DNA of 64,000 nucleotides from CAITSH01 sp945892985 (GTDB lineage: Bacteria; Pseudomonadota; Gammaproteobacteria; Burkholderiales; SG8-39): positions 1 through 64,000 of the forward strand of contig CAMDDU010000013.1 in NCBI GenBank assembly GCA_945892985.1, read 5' to 3'. The position numbers were made by a program, and so were the translations under genes. The number at the start of each line of letters is the position of its first letter. The stretch's first letter is position 1. Positions 12,953 through 22,412 of the stretch are shown here, piece by piece. Below the pieces are notes generated by a model. It saw nothing but the letters and a program-made list of their open reading frames with translations, was not told where the DNA came from and did no database searches.

Positions 12953-15900
12953 ATGGACCGCAGGACGGTATTAACCAAGACGGCCAAGGGTTTGATGGAG
13001 ACCAGCGGCAAGACCAGCCTGCTCTCCCGCGACCTGCGCGACGTTCTCAAGGAGGTGGATGGCAGGGGCACGGTCGGCGAGTTGCAAAAGCGGCTTGACC
13101 GGCCTGAGCCCAAGCTCCTGGAGGCGCTCAAGCAGTTGGTGAGGGAAGGGTTCATCCGCGAGTTTGTCACCGTGCCCAAAACCGAGTCGCCGCCGACGCA
13201 AAGTCCGGTGGTTGATGAAGACGATCTGGATTTCACCGCGGCCCCGTCCAAGGCGGCGCCCAAAGCGGCGGCCGTTCCGGTGGCGCAGGTCAGGAATCTG
13301 GAGGCGGAGCGGCAACAACGCGAGGCGGAAGAGATTGCCCGCACTGCTGCAGCCACGCGCGCGAAGGAACTCGCCGCGGCAAAACAAAAGCTTGCCGCTG
13401 AGACGGCGCAGCGTGCGCTGTCCGAGTCAGAGGCCCAGGCCCAGGCCAAGGCAAAAGCCGTGGCGCTTGCGCAAGCCCAAGCCCAAGCCAAGGCCAGGGT
13501 GGATGAGGTCGCGCGTGCCGATGGTGATGTGAAACGCAAGGCAGAGGCCGCACCCAACGCAGACGCTGAAGCTTTGCAGCGCAAGCTGGCCGAAGCGCGC
13601 GCCAAGCGGGAAATCGAAGATCAGTCGCGCAAAGCGGCGGAGGTGCTTGCGCGCACCGCGGCGGAAGAAAAAATGCGTCGTGAGCTTGCGGAAAAAGAGC
13701 GGCGTGAAACCGAAGAACGCCTGCGACTGGAGGCCGAAGCCAGAGCCAAGCAGGAGGCGGAGGAGCGCGCGCGCAAGGATGGCGCAGAAAAGGCCAGGCG
13801 CGATGAAGAGGATAGACATCGCGACGAGGAGCAGCAGCGTCTCAAGCGTGAAACCGAGGAACTGAAGCTCAGTCTGGCCACTGAACGCGCTGCGCGCGCC
13901 CAGACCGAACTCAAGGCGAGGGAAGACGCCGTGCGCCGCGCCCAGGACGATGCTGAGCATAAGGCGCGTGACCAGGCTGACCGGATCGCGCGTGAGCGGG
14001 CGGATCGCGAGGCGCGTGAGGAAGCGGAGCGTCGCCTCAGGGCGGACGCCGCACGCCAGGTGCACGAAGTTGAGGACAAGGCGCGCAAGGCGGCGGCGGA
14101 AAGCGCGCGCGTCGAAGCGGCGTTGTCGGCCCGTCTGGAGCTTGAGCGCAAGGCGCGTGAGGCAGCCGAACTCCGGACCAGGCAGGAGGCCAAGGCCAAG
14201 GCGGCGGCCGAGCGCTTGGCGAAGGAAGAATCCGAACGTAAGCAAAAAGAGGATGCCGAACGCCAGGTACGAGAGGCGGCCGAACTCCGGACCAGGCAGG
14301 AGGCCGAGGCCAAGGCGGCGGCCGAGCGCTTGGCGAAGGAAGAATCCGAACGTAAGCAAAAAGAGGATGCCGAACGCCACGCACGAGAGGCGGCCGAACT
14401 AATGGCAAGGCAAGACGCGGAACGCAGGGAGAAGGCCGACGCGCTGGCGCGAGCCGAGGCTGAAAACCAGGCGCGCCTGGCGCGTGAGAGCGCGGAAAAG
14501 GTGGCGCGTGAGGCTGAGGAGACGTCCAGGCGCGATACCGAGCGTCGCGAGGCGGAAAAACAGCAAGCGGAAAAACAGCAGGCTGCGGAACGCTCGCGCC
14601 AGTTGGCGGACGCCGGTGCACAGGCTGCGCTTGCCAAGCTGGCCGCGGCGGCCACAGTTGGCCCTTCTGACAAGAAGGGCGATGCTTTCCAACTGGACAG
14701 CCTTGAGTCCGACCTGAACGAAAGACTGGAAGCGGCGCAAAAAGAGCGTGAGGAAGCCGCGCGTCATGAACGCGAGCAAACCGAGCAAAAGGCGCGTCTG
14801 AGGGAGGAAAAAGCCAGGCAGGAGGCCGCGGCGGCGCTGGCAGAAAAAGAGGCGAAAGCGCGCGCCGGGCGCGAACGGGAAGAAGCTGAACGCCAGGCCG
14901 TCGCGGAAGAGCAGGCGCGCGAACAGGATAAAAAGGCCAGCGCAAAGGCCGAGGCCGAAGCCGCCGCCAAGGCGCGCAAGGAAGCGCGCTTGCGCGAAAA
15001 AGCCGACGCCGATGCGCGCAAGCAGTCGGATGCGGAGATGTACGACCGTAAGCAAGACCAGGCGGGCATGGGTGCCGACCGGGCTTCCAAGGCCGGCACA
15101 TCGATGTCACGTCCATCCTGGCAATGGGGTAAGCCTATCGCCATTACGATGTTCGGGCTATTGCTTGCTGTCGTCGGCCTGGCGCACGTGATGCCGCTGA
15201 ACGCTTACATCCCGGTCTATGAAAAACTGGCGAGTGCGCGTTTCGGCCAGCCGGTGACCATCGCTTCGGTGCGACTGTCGTTGTTTCCTTCGCCGCAATT
15301 GCGCTTTGAGAAAGTCGCCATCGGCACCGAGCCGCAAGCGCGCTTCTCGGAGGTGCGCGCTTCGCCCGAATTGGGTTCGCTTCTGGGCGAGCTTAAGATT
15401 TTCAAGTCTGTTGAACTTGATGGTGCGGTGGTGCCCACGGCGATGCTCGCCGCCGCGCTATGGGGTAATCAGGGCAATGCGGCCAAGCCGTTTGATGCGC
15501 AGGCACTGCGCATCGAACGCTTTGTTCTGCCTGCGCTGAAGCTTGAATTGAAAGGCCTGGTGCTGCCGCCGTTGAACCTCGAGGGCAACGTGGGAGCCGA
15601 TGGCCGCCTGACGCGTCTGGGGATTGCGACTGCGGACAAGTCGCAGAACGCGCAGCTGATGTTCGAGTCCGACGGCGTGAAAGTTGAAATTGCCGCCAAA
15701 ACATTCCCGCCGGCGTTTGGCGCTGCTTTCAACCTGGATGATTTTGCCGCGAAGGGCGTACTCACGCGCGACGAGCTGATGCTCTCAGAGTTTGAGGCGA
15801 AGGCCTTTGAGGGCCGTCTGAATGGTAAGGCAAGATTGAAATGGGTGTCCGAGTGGACCTTGGACGGCGAGGTTGCGGTGCGCCTGCTCGATCCGGCTAA

Positions 15901-16321
15901 GCTTGTTCCCCAAGTTTTTTCCAGCGGCAAGCTGGAGGGCAGGGGCGCCTACTCGATGCGCTCGGTCAATCCGGCCATGCTGTTCCCCTCAGTGCGTTTG
16001 GAAGGCAGCGTGAAAGTGGAAAAGGGCACGCTTAACAAAATCGACTTTACACGGCTGCTGCAGCAATCGGGAACGCAGGCCGGCGGCTCGACCCTGTTCT
16101 CGGAGCTCAATAGCGGCTTGGTCGTCGATGCCGGACGGGTGCAATTGCGCAACCTGCGTATTGCCGGCGGGCTGATGTCGGCGAACGGTGCGGCCGAGGT
16201 TGGGGTGACCGGCGAAACCACCGGCCGGATTCAGCTCGAACTGCGCTCCGGCCCGACGCAGTCGCGCGCCAGTCTGGCGCTGTCCGGAAACGTCAAGGAC
16301 GGTTTGCAGCTGAAGCGCTGA
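12953..16321 (+). CDS. Large membrane protein: winged-helix-like N-terminus, long coiled coil, AsmA-like C-terminus
   Basis: 1122 residues in four parts. Residues 1-75 look like a small winged-helix domain (TSLLSRDLRDVLKEVDGRGTVGELQKRL...LKQLVREGFI). Residues about 110-700 are an extremely Glu/Ala/Arg/Lys-rich predicted coiled coil. One transmembrane helix follows near 725-745 (ITMFGLLLAVVGLAHVM). The remaining 370 residues resemble AsmA proteins: ARFGQPVTIASVRLSLFPSPQLRFEKVAIG and repeated short beta-type segments ending in RASLALSGNVKDGLQLKR. AsmA-like domains are periplasmic and linked to lipid or outer-membrane handling, so this protein would join a cytoplasmic rod to a periplasmic domain. 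It contains a 38-residue internal duplication. No operon partner; function unknown. Confidence 0.85.
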   Translation: MDRRTVLTKTAKGLMETSGKTSLLSRDLRDVLKEVDGRGTVGELQKRLDRPEPKLLEALKQLVREGFIREFVTVPKTESPPTQSPVVDEDDLDFTAAPSKAAPKAAAVPVAQVRNLEAERQQREAEEIARTAAATRAKELAAAKQKLAAETAQRALSESEAQAQAKAKAVALAQAQAQAKARVDEVARADGDVKRKAEAAPNADAEALQRKLAEARAKREIEDQSRKAAEVLARTAAEEKMRRELAEKERRETEERLRLEAEARAKQEAEERARKDGAEKARRDEEDRHRDEEQQRLKRETEELKLSLATERAARAQTELKAREDAVRRAQDDAEHKARDQADRIARERADREAREEAERRLRADAARQVHEVEDKARKAAAESARVEAALSARLELERKAREAAELRTRQEAKAKAAAERLAKEESERKQKEDAERQVREAAELRTRQEAEAKAAAERLAKEESERKQKEDAERHAREAAELMARQDAERREKADALARAEAENQARLARESAEKVAREAEETSRRDTERREAEKQQAEKQQAAERSRQLADAGAQAALAKLAAAATVGPSDKKGDAFQLDSLESDLNERLEAAQKEREEAARHEREQTEQKARLREEKARQEAAAALAEKEAKARAGREREEAERQAVAEEQAREQDKKASAKAEAEAAAKARKEARLREKADADARKQSDAEMYDRKQDQAGMGADRASKAGTSMSRPSWQWGKPIAITMFGLLLAVVGLAHVMPLNAYIPVYEKLASARFGQPVTIASVRLSLFPSPQLRFEKVAIGTEPQARFSEVRASPELGSLLGELKIFKSVELDGAVVPTAMLAAALWGNQGNAAKPFDAQALRIERFVLPALKLELKGLVLPPLNLEGNVGADGRLTRLGIATADKSQNAQLMFESDGVKVEIAAKTFPPAFGAAFNLDDFAAKGVLTRDELMLSEFEAKAFEGRLNGKARLKWVSEWTLDGEVAVRLLDPAKLVPQVFSSGKLEGRGAYSMRSVNPAMLFPSVRLEGSVKVEKGTLNKIDFTRLLQQSGTQAGGSTLFSELNSGLVVDAGRVQLRNLRIAGGLMSANGAAEVGVTGETTGRIQLELRSGPTQSRASLALSGNVKDGLQLKR
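14165..14392 (+). repeat. 114-bp in-frame tandem repeat, two copies, inside the coiled-coil gene
   Basis: Copies at 14165-14278 and 14279-14392 differ at only a few positions and encode 38 residues each (around AAERLAKEESERKQKEDAER). The next segment begins with the same AEL motif and then diverges. The near identity at DNA level points to a recent duplication that lengthens the coiled coil without breaking the heptad-like pattern. Confidence 0.92.
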
Positions 16322-16359
16322 TGGGCGGGATGGAGACCCCACGCCGCCCCGCCGGTTCA

Positions 16360-16388
16360 TCACTTGATAGTGCAATCACCGTTATAAT
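16360..16388 (+). promoter_or_regulatory. Weak candidate promoter for purL
   Basis: A TATAAT hexamer at 16383-16388 lies 22 bp before the purL ATG. The -35 position with a 17-nt spacer (TCACTT at 16360) matches poorly. A better TTGATA at 16364 has only a 13-nt spacer. Only the -10 element is convincing, and the 5' untranslated region would be very short. Confidence 0.3.
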
Positions 16389-16409
16389 TGCGCTTTAAAA
16401 GCAGCGCAA

Positions 16410-19400
16410 ATGCCGGACATCCTTACTCTGCGCGGCGGAGCAGCCCTCTCCGCCCTTCGACTCGACAAGCTCAACGCACGCCTCGCCGGTCTGGCGACGG
16501 CCGGACTCTCTGTCCGCAGCACCTGTTTCTGGCATTTTGTCGAAGTCACACGACCGCTTTCAGTATCTGAGCAGGACAAGCTCGGGCGCATTCTGGCTTA
16601 TGGTGACGCGGCGGCGGAAGCTTCTCCGTCGATGATCCTGGTCACCCCGCGCATTGGCACCATCTCACCATGGTCCTCCAAGGCGACCGACATCGCCCGC
16701 CAATGCGGCCTTGAGGCGGTGACGCGCATCGAGCGCGGTTGCGCCTGGTATTTTTCCGATGCCGCGGCTCTGGCCAAACATCGTGCCCAGGTGCTGCCGC
16801 TGGTGCACGACCGCATGGTCGAGGCGGTGTTGGAGCGGCTCGAAGACGCGCAGGCCTTGTTCCGTCACGTCGCGCCACGGCCGCTGGAAGTGGTCGACCT
16901 TTCCGCTGGCGGCAAGGCCGCATTGGAGCGCGCCAATCGCGACATGGGGCTGGCATTGTCGCCCGACGAAATCGACTATTTGTTCGACCATTTCAACGGC
17001 GCGGGCCGCAATCCGACCGACGCCGAACTGACCATGTTTGCACAGGCCAATTCGGAGCACTGCCGTCACAAGATATTCAACGCCTCCTGGGTGATAGACG
17101 GCAAGCCGCGCGGCGAAAGTCTGTTTGGCATGATCCGTGAAACGCACAAGGCCCATCCGCAGGGCACGGTGGTCGCCTACTCGGACAATTCGGCGGTCAT
17201 GGAAGGCGCGCAGTTTCGACGGTTTTACCCGGATGGCAAAGGTGCCTATGCTTATCATGACGCGCTGACGCACACGCTGATGAAGGTCGAAACACATAAC
17301 CACCCGACTGCCATTTCGCCCTTCCCGGGGGCGGCAACGGGCTCTGGCGGCGAGATACGCGACGAGGGCGCCACCGGAAGGGGCGGCAAACCCAAGGCCG
17401 GACTGGTCGGTTTCACGGTGTCGAACCTGCGCATTCCCGGGGCAGAGCAGCCTTGGGAAAAAGATTTTGGCAAGCCTCCGCGCATCGCCTCGGCCCTGCA
17501 AATAATGCTCGACGGTCCGATTGGCGCGGCTTCATTCAATAATGAGTTCGGACGCCCCAATCTCGCCGGTTACTTCCGCAGCTTTGAAGCCGAGGTGGAT
17601 GGCGTGGTGCGCGGCTATCACAAGCCTATCATGATCGCCGGCGGCATAGGCAATATTGCCGCCGAGCATGTGCAAAAGCTCGGGCTGCCAGCTGGAACCC
17701 TGCTGGTGCAACTGGGCGGTCCGGGCATGCTGATCGGCATGGGCGGTGGCGCCGCCTCGAGTATGGACACCGGCGCCAACGCCGAAGACCTGGATTTTGA
17801 CTCGGTGCAGCGCGGTAACGCCGAAATCGAGCGTCGCGCGCAGGAGGTCATAGACCGCTGCTGGCAGCTTGGCGCGGACAACCCGATCCTGTCTATCCAC
17901 GATGTCGGCGCCGGCGGCCTGTCTAACGCGCTACCCGAACTAGCCCACTCCTCGGGTCGCGGCGCCCGCGTCAACCTGCGCGCAGCGCCCTCGGAGGAAT
18001 CGGGCATGTCGCCGCGTGAGATCTGGTGCAACGAGTCGCAGGAGCGCTACATGCTCGCCGTCGCACCCGACAGGCTTGCGTTTTTCCGCTTGCTTTGCGA
18101 GCGTGAGCGCTGCCCGTTTGCGGTGCTGGGTGAAACAACCGAAGAGGACCGCTTGCTGGTGTCCGATCCGGACCAGGGTGATCGTCCCCTCGCACCCGTG
18201 GATATTTCGCTGGAGGTGGTGTTGGGCAAGCCACCGCGCATGACGCGCGACGTGGTGCACTTTGTGCGCCGCCTGCCGCCGCTGGATTTCAGTGCCATCA
18301 CGCTCGATGAGGCCTGCCGCCGCGTGCTGCGTCATCCGGCCGTCGCCGACAAGACCTTTCTCGTTTCGATTGGTGACCGCACGGTCGGTGGCCTGTGTTC
18401 GCGAGACCCCTTTGTCGGTCCGTGGCAGGTTCCGGTGGCCGACTGCGCCGCGACGCTGTTCGGCTTTGAGGGACACGCCGGAGAGGCCATGGCCATGGGC
18501 GAGCGCACGCCGCTGGCGCTGATCGACGCGCCCGCGTCCGGCCGCATGGCCGTGGGCGAGGCCATCAGCAATATCGCCGCCGCGGCGATCGATGCTCTGG
18601 CCGGCGTCAAGCTATCCGCCAACTGGATGTCCCCGGCCGGATACGCCGGCGAGGACGCGGGGCTGTTCGATACCGTGCGCGCTGTCGCCGACCTGTGCAT
18701 CAGCATCGGCGTCAGCATCCCGGTTGGGAAAGACTCGCTGTCCATGCGCACCGCCTGGAGCGACGATGGGGGCAAGGCGCGCGAGGTGGTCTCGCCGGTG
18801 TCTCTTATCATCTCGGCTTTTGCCGCCTGCTCGGACGTCAGGCGCACACTGACGCCGCAACTCAAACTCGATCAGGGCGAAACCGAATTGCTGTTGATTG
18901 ATATCGCTGCGGGCCGCAACCGGCTCGGCGGTTCAATACTCGCGCAGGTTTTCGGGCAAATGGGCAACGCCGCGCCCGACGTCGATGAGCCCGCGGCGCT
19001 GCAGCGCTTTTTCGCCGCAATTCAGGCGCTCAATGCCGCTGGCAAATTGCTCGCCTATCACGATCGTTCCGATGGCGGCCTTTACGCCACGGTGTGTGAG
19101 ATGGCCTTCGCCGGCCATTGCGGCGTGACCCTCAATCTGGATCTGTTGTCCTACGATGCGCAGGCCCTCGATGTCGATGGCAGCGAGCGCACGCCGGGAG
19201 TTTTGCAGGGGCGCAGCGACGAGCGCATGCTGGCCGCCTTGTTTGCGGAAGAGTTGGGTGCGGTGCTGCAGGTGCGCGCCGCCGAGCGCAACGCCGTGCT
19301 GGCGGCGCTGCGCGAACACGGTCTTATCGCCCACCTGATCGGCAACCCGAATAAAACCGGGCAGATACGGCTGGTGCGCAACGCCAAGCCGGTGTTCTCG

Positions 19401-20351
19401 GTGCCGCGTGTCGAATTGCAGCGCATTTGGTCAGAAACTACCTGGCGCATGCAAAGCTTGCGCGACAATCCGCAGTGCGCCCAGGAAGAGTACGACAGCG
19501 TGCTCGATGTGCTCGATCCGGGGTTGCACGCGCAACTTTCCTACGACCCGGCTGATGACATTGCTGCGCCTTTTATTGGCATGGGAGCGCGACCGAAGCT
19601 TGCGATTTTGCGCGAGCAGGGCGTCAACGGCCAGGTTGAAATGGCGGCGGCCTTTGATCGTGCCGGCTTTGATGCCGTCGATGTGCACATGAGCGACATC
19701 ATCACCGGCCGCCGTTCGCTGGCCACCTTCAAGGGCTTTGCCGCCTGCGGCGGATTTTCTTATGGCGACGTGCTTGGCGGTGGCGAGGGTTGGGCTAAAT
19801 CGATCCTGTTCAACCAGCGTGCGCGCGACGACTTCAGTGCGTTTTTCACACGCACCGACAGTTTTGCGCTGGGCATTTGCAACGGCTGCCAGATGATGGC
19901 CAATCTGACCGAACTGATTCCCGGCGCGGATTACTGGCCGAAATTTGTAAAAAACCGCTCGGAGCAATTCGAGGCGCGACTGGTGATGGTTGAAGTGCCG
20001 GAAAATCCGTCGCTGTTTTTTAGCGGCATGGCCGGTAGCCGTATGCCGGTGGTGATCGCGCATGGTGAGGGCCGCGCGGTATTCCGCGAGGTGGGGCACC
20101 AGGCGAAGGTCATCTCCGCCCTGCGTTTTGTCGACAGCTACGGCAAGCCGGCAGAGCGCTACCCGCAAAATCCTAATGGCGCACCCGGTGGGCTCACCGG
20201 AGTGACGACGGCCGACGGTCGCTTCACCGCGCTGATGCCGCACCCGGAGCGGGTGTTCCGTTCGGCGCAGATGTCCTGGACTCCGGCCGACTGGTTGGAG
20301 CACAGTGCCTGGATTCGCCTGTTCCGCAATGCGCGCAAATGGATTGCTTAA
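16410..20351 (+). CDS. purL: Phosphoribosylformylglycinamidine synthase (FGAM synthase)
   Basis: 1313 residues, the size of the large single-chain PurL of proteobacteria. It converts FGAR, glutamine and ATP to FGAM in purine synthesis. The order is correct: a PurS-like N-terminal domain (from PDILTLRGGAALSALRLDKL), a linker with LSPDEIDYLFDHF and ANSEHCRHKIFNASW, ATP-binding AIRS-type domains (KVETHNHPTAISPFPGAATGSGGEIRDEG), a second half with HDRSDGGLYATVCEMAFAG, and a C-terminal class I glutaminase with the nucleophile in GICNGCQMM near residue 1155 and HPERVFR near 1277. It stands alone between unrelated genes. Confidence 0.98.
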   Translation: MPDILTLRGGAALSALRLDKLNARLAGLATAGLSVRSTCFWHFVEVTRPLSVSEQDKLGRILAYGDAAAEASPSMILVTPRIGTISPWSSKATDIARQCGLEAVTRIERGCAWYFSDAAALAKHRAQVLPLVHDRMVEAVLERLEDAQALFRHVAPRPLEVVDLSAGGKAALERANRDMGLALSPDEIDYLFDHFNGAGRNPTDAELTMFAQANSEHCRHKIFNASWVIDGKPRGESLFGMIRETHKAHPQGTVVAYSDNSAVMEGAQFRRFYPDGKGAYAYHDALTHTLMKVETHNHPTAISPFPGAATGSGGEIRDEGATGRGGKPKAGLVGFTVSNLRIPGAEQPWEKDFGKPPRIASALQIMLDGPIGAASFNNEFGRPNLAGYFRSFEAEVDGVVRGYHKPIMIAGGIGNIAAEHVQKLGLPAGTLLVQLGGPGMLIGMGGGAASSMDTGANAEDLDFDSVQRGNAEIERRAQEVIDRCWQLGADNPILSIHDVGAGGLSNALPELAHSSGRGARVNLRAAPSEESGMSPREIWCNESQERYMLAVAPDRLAFFRLLCERERCPFAVLGETTEEDRLLVSDPDQGDRPLAPVDISLEVVLGKPPRMTRDVVHFVRRLPPLDFSAITLDEACRRVLRHPAVADKTFLVSIGDRTVGGLCSRDPFVGPWQVPVADCAATLFGFEGHAGEAMAMGERTPLALIDAPASGRMAVGEAISNIAAAAIDALAGVKLSANWMSPAGYAGEDAGLFDTVRAVADLCISIGVSIPVGKDSLSMRTAWSDDGGKAREVVSPVSLIISAFAACSDVRRTLTPQLKLDQGETELLLIDIAAGRNRLGGSILAQVFGQMGNAAPDVDEPAALQRFFAAIQALNAAGKLLAYHDRSDGGLYATVCEMAFAGHCGVTLNLDLLSYDAQALDVDGSERTPGVLQGRSDERMLAALFAEELGAVLQVRAAERNAVLAALREHGLIAHLIGNPNKTGQIRLVRNAKPVFSVPRVELQRIWSETTWRMQSLRDNPQCAQEEYDSVLDVLDPGLHAQLSYDPADDIAAPFIGMGARPKLAILREQGVNGQVEMAAAFDRAGFDAVDVHMSDIITGRRSLATFKGFAACGGFSYGDVLGGGEGWAKSILFNQRARDDFSAFFTRTDSFALGICNGCQMMANLTELIPGADYWPKFVKNRSEQFEARLVMVEVPENPSLFFSGMAGSRMPVVIAHGEGRAVFREVGHQAKVISALRFVDSYGKPAERYPQNPNGAPGGLTGVTTADGRFTALMPHPERVFRSAQMSWTPADWLEHSAWIRLFRNARKWIA

Positions 20352-20387
20352 GGGCGGGTTGAGCGCGCTCGTATGACGCGCGCTTGA

Positions 20388-20606
20388 ACCACCAAGGTCA
20401 AGGCGGCCTTGCTTGCGGCGAAGGGCCTGCCCTCGACCGCGATCAGCGTCGAGATTTACAAGGGCAGGGTGCAGTTGTCGGGCTTTGTCGACAACAAGGA
20501 CCAGATCGCCCAGGCCGCAAAGGTGGTGTCCGCTGTGCCCGGTGTGAAATTACTGCAGAACAAGCCCGCGACCAAGTCGTTGCAAGCGGTACTACGGCGC
20601 GGGTAA
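20388..20606 (+). pseudogene. 5'-truncated BON-domain protein remnant
   Basis: The frame reads TTKVKAALLAAKGLPSTAISVEIYKG and then RVQLSGFVDNKDQIAQAAKVVSAVPGVK, a nearly complete BON (OsmY-type) repeat. An in-frame TGA at 20385-20387 lies immediately before the domain and no ATG or GTG with a ribosome site or signal peptide exists. OsmY-like proteins are periplasmic and have a signal peptide plus an acidic lead-in before this point, so the 5' part has been lost. A TTG at 20409 could start a 65-residue fragment beginning inside the domain. Most likely a dead fragment. Confidence 0.7.
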
Positions 20607-20630
20607 TCAAAGCGCCGCCCACCATGGAAA

Positions 20631-20656
20631 ACGGGGCCCGCAGGCCCCGTTTTTTT
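20631..20656. terminator. Rho-independent terminator between purL/BON remnant and PpiC gene
   Basis: A perfect 8-bp stem ACGGGGCC/GGCCCCGT with a 4-nt loop (20639-20642) is followed on the plus strand by a run of T. The opposite side carries AAAA, so it could also serve the convergent minus-strand gene that ends at 20672. Confidence 0.9.
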
Positions 20657-20671
20657 ATCCGCCAGCGGTAA

Positions 20672-21514
20672 TTACTCGACCTTGGCTTTGGCGCGCAGGT
20701 CGGCGACGGCTTTTTCAAGTTGCTGCTGTTGCAGTCGCTGCTGCAGGCCGGCTTTCACTTCATCGAGGCCCGGGAACTTCACGTCGCGGACGTCATCGAG
20801 CTGAATGACATGGAATCCAAACTGGCTTTTCACCGGCACTTCGGTGTACTTGCCTTTTTCCAGTTTGGTCAGTGCATCGGAGAATTCCTTGACGTAGCTC
20901 GCCGGGGTGTTCCAGTCGAGATCACCGCCCTTGTCTTTTGATCCCGGATCCTTGGATGCTTTGGCCAGTTCTTCAAATTTTTCGCCCTTTTTAATCTTGG
21001 CGACGATGTCCTTGGCTTCGGCTTCCTTCTCGACCAGGATGTGGCGCGCCTTGTATTCCTTGCTGCCCATCTGGCCTTTGACCTTCTCGTACTCGGCCTT
21101 GATGACCTCATCGGTTACCGGATGGGCTTTGACGAAGTCCTGCAGGAAGGCGCGCACGACCACCGCCTGGCGGGCCATGTCGATCTGGCTTTGCATGTCG
21201 GCGTTCTTGGTCAGGCCGCGGCGGTTGGCTTCCTGGACGATGATTTCGCGATTGATAAGTTCGTCGCGGATGGCTTTGCGCATTTCCTCGTTGTCGGGCA
21301 TGCCCTGCTGGGCGCGCTCCTTGACGATGGCGTCGACGCGCGACTTGGGGATGGCCACACCATTGACCGTGGCGACCTTGTTCGAGGCGGCGGGCGCGGC
21401 TGCCGGCGCAGCCTTGGCGGCGGGTGTGGCGGGTGCGGCGGTCTGCGCCGATGCGGGGGCGGATACGGCTGCGCTTAAAAGCACGGTCAGCAGTAGGCGG
21501 GAGGGGGTGTTCAT
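20672..21514 (-). CDS. Periplasmic peptidyl-prolyl cis-trans isomerase (PpiC/parvulin, SurA_N-like)
   Basis: 280 residues. A signal peptide ends at ASAQ (about residue 24), followed by an Ala/Pro-rich linker and a SurA_N-type chaperone region (VATVNGVAIPKSRVDAIVKERAQQGMPDNEEMRKAIRDELINREI). The parvulin domain at about 150-255 shows YKARHILVEKEAEAKDIVAKIKKGEKFEELAKASKDPGS, GDLDWNTPASYVKEFSDAL and FGFHVIQLDDVR. It would assist folding of exported proteins. The start overlaps the stop of the bolA gene by 4 bp, and bolA and yciB lie directly upstream on the same strand, an arrangement common in betaproteobacteria. Confidence 0.93.
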   Translation of the reverse strand: MNTPSRLLLTVLLSAAVSAPASAQTAAPATPAAKAAPAAAPAASNKVATVNGVAIPKSRVDAIVKERAQQGMPDNEEMRKAIRDELINREIIVQEANRRGLTKNADMQSQIDMARQAVVVRAFLQDFVKAHPVTDEVIKAEYEKVKGQMGSKEYKARHILVEKEAEAKDIVAKIKKGEKFEELAKASKDPGSKDKGGDLDWNTPASYVKEFSDALTKLEKGKYTEVPVKSQFGFHVIQLDDVRDVKFPGLDEVKAGLQQRLQQQQLEKAVADLRAKAKVE

Positions 21515-21807
21515 GATATTTCCTTAGCGGTTGAATTGATTTCGTGGGGCGCACTCGCCTTGATGGCGAGCGCGTGGATGTCATGCTTCATCATCGGCCC
21601 GAGCGCATCGTACACCATGCGATGGCGGGCGAGGGTGCTCTTGCCGGCAAACTGCGGCGACACGATGGTCAGGCGGTAATGCCCGCCGCCGCCCTGCGCG
21701 CCGACGTGGCCGACGTGCTGTCCGCTTTCATCCAGCAGTTCCAGGTGTTGCGGCGCAAGCACTGCGAGGCGCTGCTCGATGTCTGCGGGGATATTCAGGG
21801 AGGCCAT
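21511..21807 (-). CDS. BolA family protein
   Basis: 98 residues with the BolA fold pattern: LELLDESGQHVGHVGAQGGGGHYRLTIVSPQFAGKSTLARHRMVYDAL and the invariant His in the RHRMVY helix. BolA proteins partner with monothiol glutaredoxins in iron-sulfur handling. The gene touches yciB (shared base 21807) and overlaps the PpiC gene by 4 bp, so the three are cotranscribed as yciB-bolA-ppiC. Confidence 0.93.
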   Translation of the reverse strand: MASLNIPADIEQRLAVLAPQHLELLDESGQHVGHVGAQGGGGHYRLTIVSPQFAGKSTLARHRMVYDALGPMMKHDIHALAIKASAPHEINSTAKEIS

Positions 21808-22346
21808 TATTTCGGATCTTCCTGCTGGATGTGTTTGGCGAGAAACAAGGCTTGGGCGATGACAAACACGAGCATCAGGCCCATGCCGCCGAACAGTTTG
21901 AAGTTCACCCAGTCATCGGTCGAAAAGTTGAACGCAATGTACAGATTGAGCACGCCCATTACGGCAAAAAAGCCGGTCCAGCTCCAAAGCAGATTTGTCC
22001 AGGCGACCTCGGGTAATTGCAGTTGCGCGCCCATGATCGAGCGCATCAGGTTGCGGCGGAAAATCAATTGTCCGCAACCCAGGGTCAGGGCGAACATCCA
22101 GTAGAGCACGGTGGGCTTCCACTTGATGAAGGTCTCGTCTTGCAGAAAGAGCGTGGCGCCGCCAAACACCACAATGATGGCGAGGCTGACCCAAAGCATG
22201 GCATCAATCTTTTTGCCGCGCAGTTTCAGCCAGCCAACCTGGGCAAAGGTCGCTGCTATGGCAACCCCGGTTGCCGCGTAAATTCCGGCGAACTTGAAGG
22301 CGATAAAAAACAGGATTACCGGGAATAGATCAAATAGGAATTTCAT
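21807..22346 (-). CDS. yciB: Inner membrane septation protein A (YciB/IspZ family)
   Basis: 179 residues with five or six hydrophobic helices and the family motifs MKFLFDLFPVILFFIAFK at the start, WKPTVLYWMFALTLGCGQLIFRRNLMRSIMG in the middle and WTGFFAVMGVLNLYIAFNFSTDDWVNFKLFGG toward the end. YciB is an inner-membrane protein linked to cell envelope and septum integrity. It is the first gene of the yciB-bolA-ppiC unit, in an order shared with many betaproteobacteria. Confidence 0.95.
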   Translation of the reverse strand: MKFLFDLFPVILFFIAFKFAGIYAATGVAIAATFAQVGWLKLRGKKIDAMLWVSLAIIVVFGGATLFLQDETFIKWKPTVLYWMFALTLGCGQLIFRRNLMRSIMGAQLQLPEVAWTNLLWSWTGFFAVMGVLNLYIAFNFSTDDWVNFKLFGGMGLMLVFVIAQALFLAKHIQQEDPK

Positions 22347-22412
22347 GGGGCACTATTATAGCCTCTCACCCTGCTGGAGCGGGTTGACCATCGCTTGGAC
22401 GAATGTGGCCGG

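Noticed and set aside
14037..15116. Long minus-strand open frames opposite the coiled-coil gene
   Set aside because: They mirror the repetitive GC-rich Glu/Ala/Arg codons of the plus-strand gene and give low-complexity Pro/Arg or Ser/Ala sequence without domain features.
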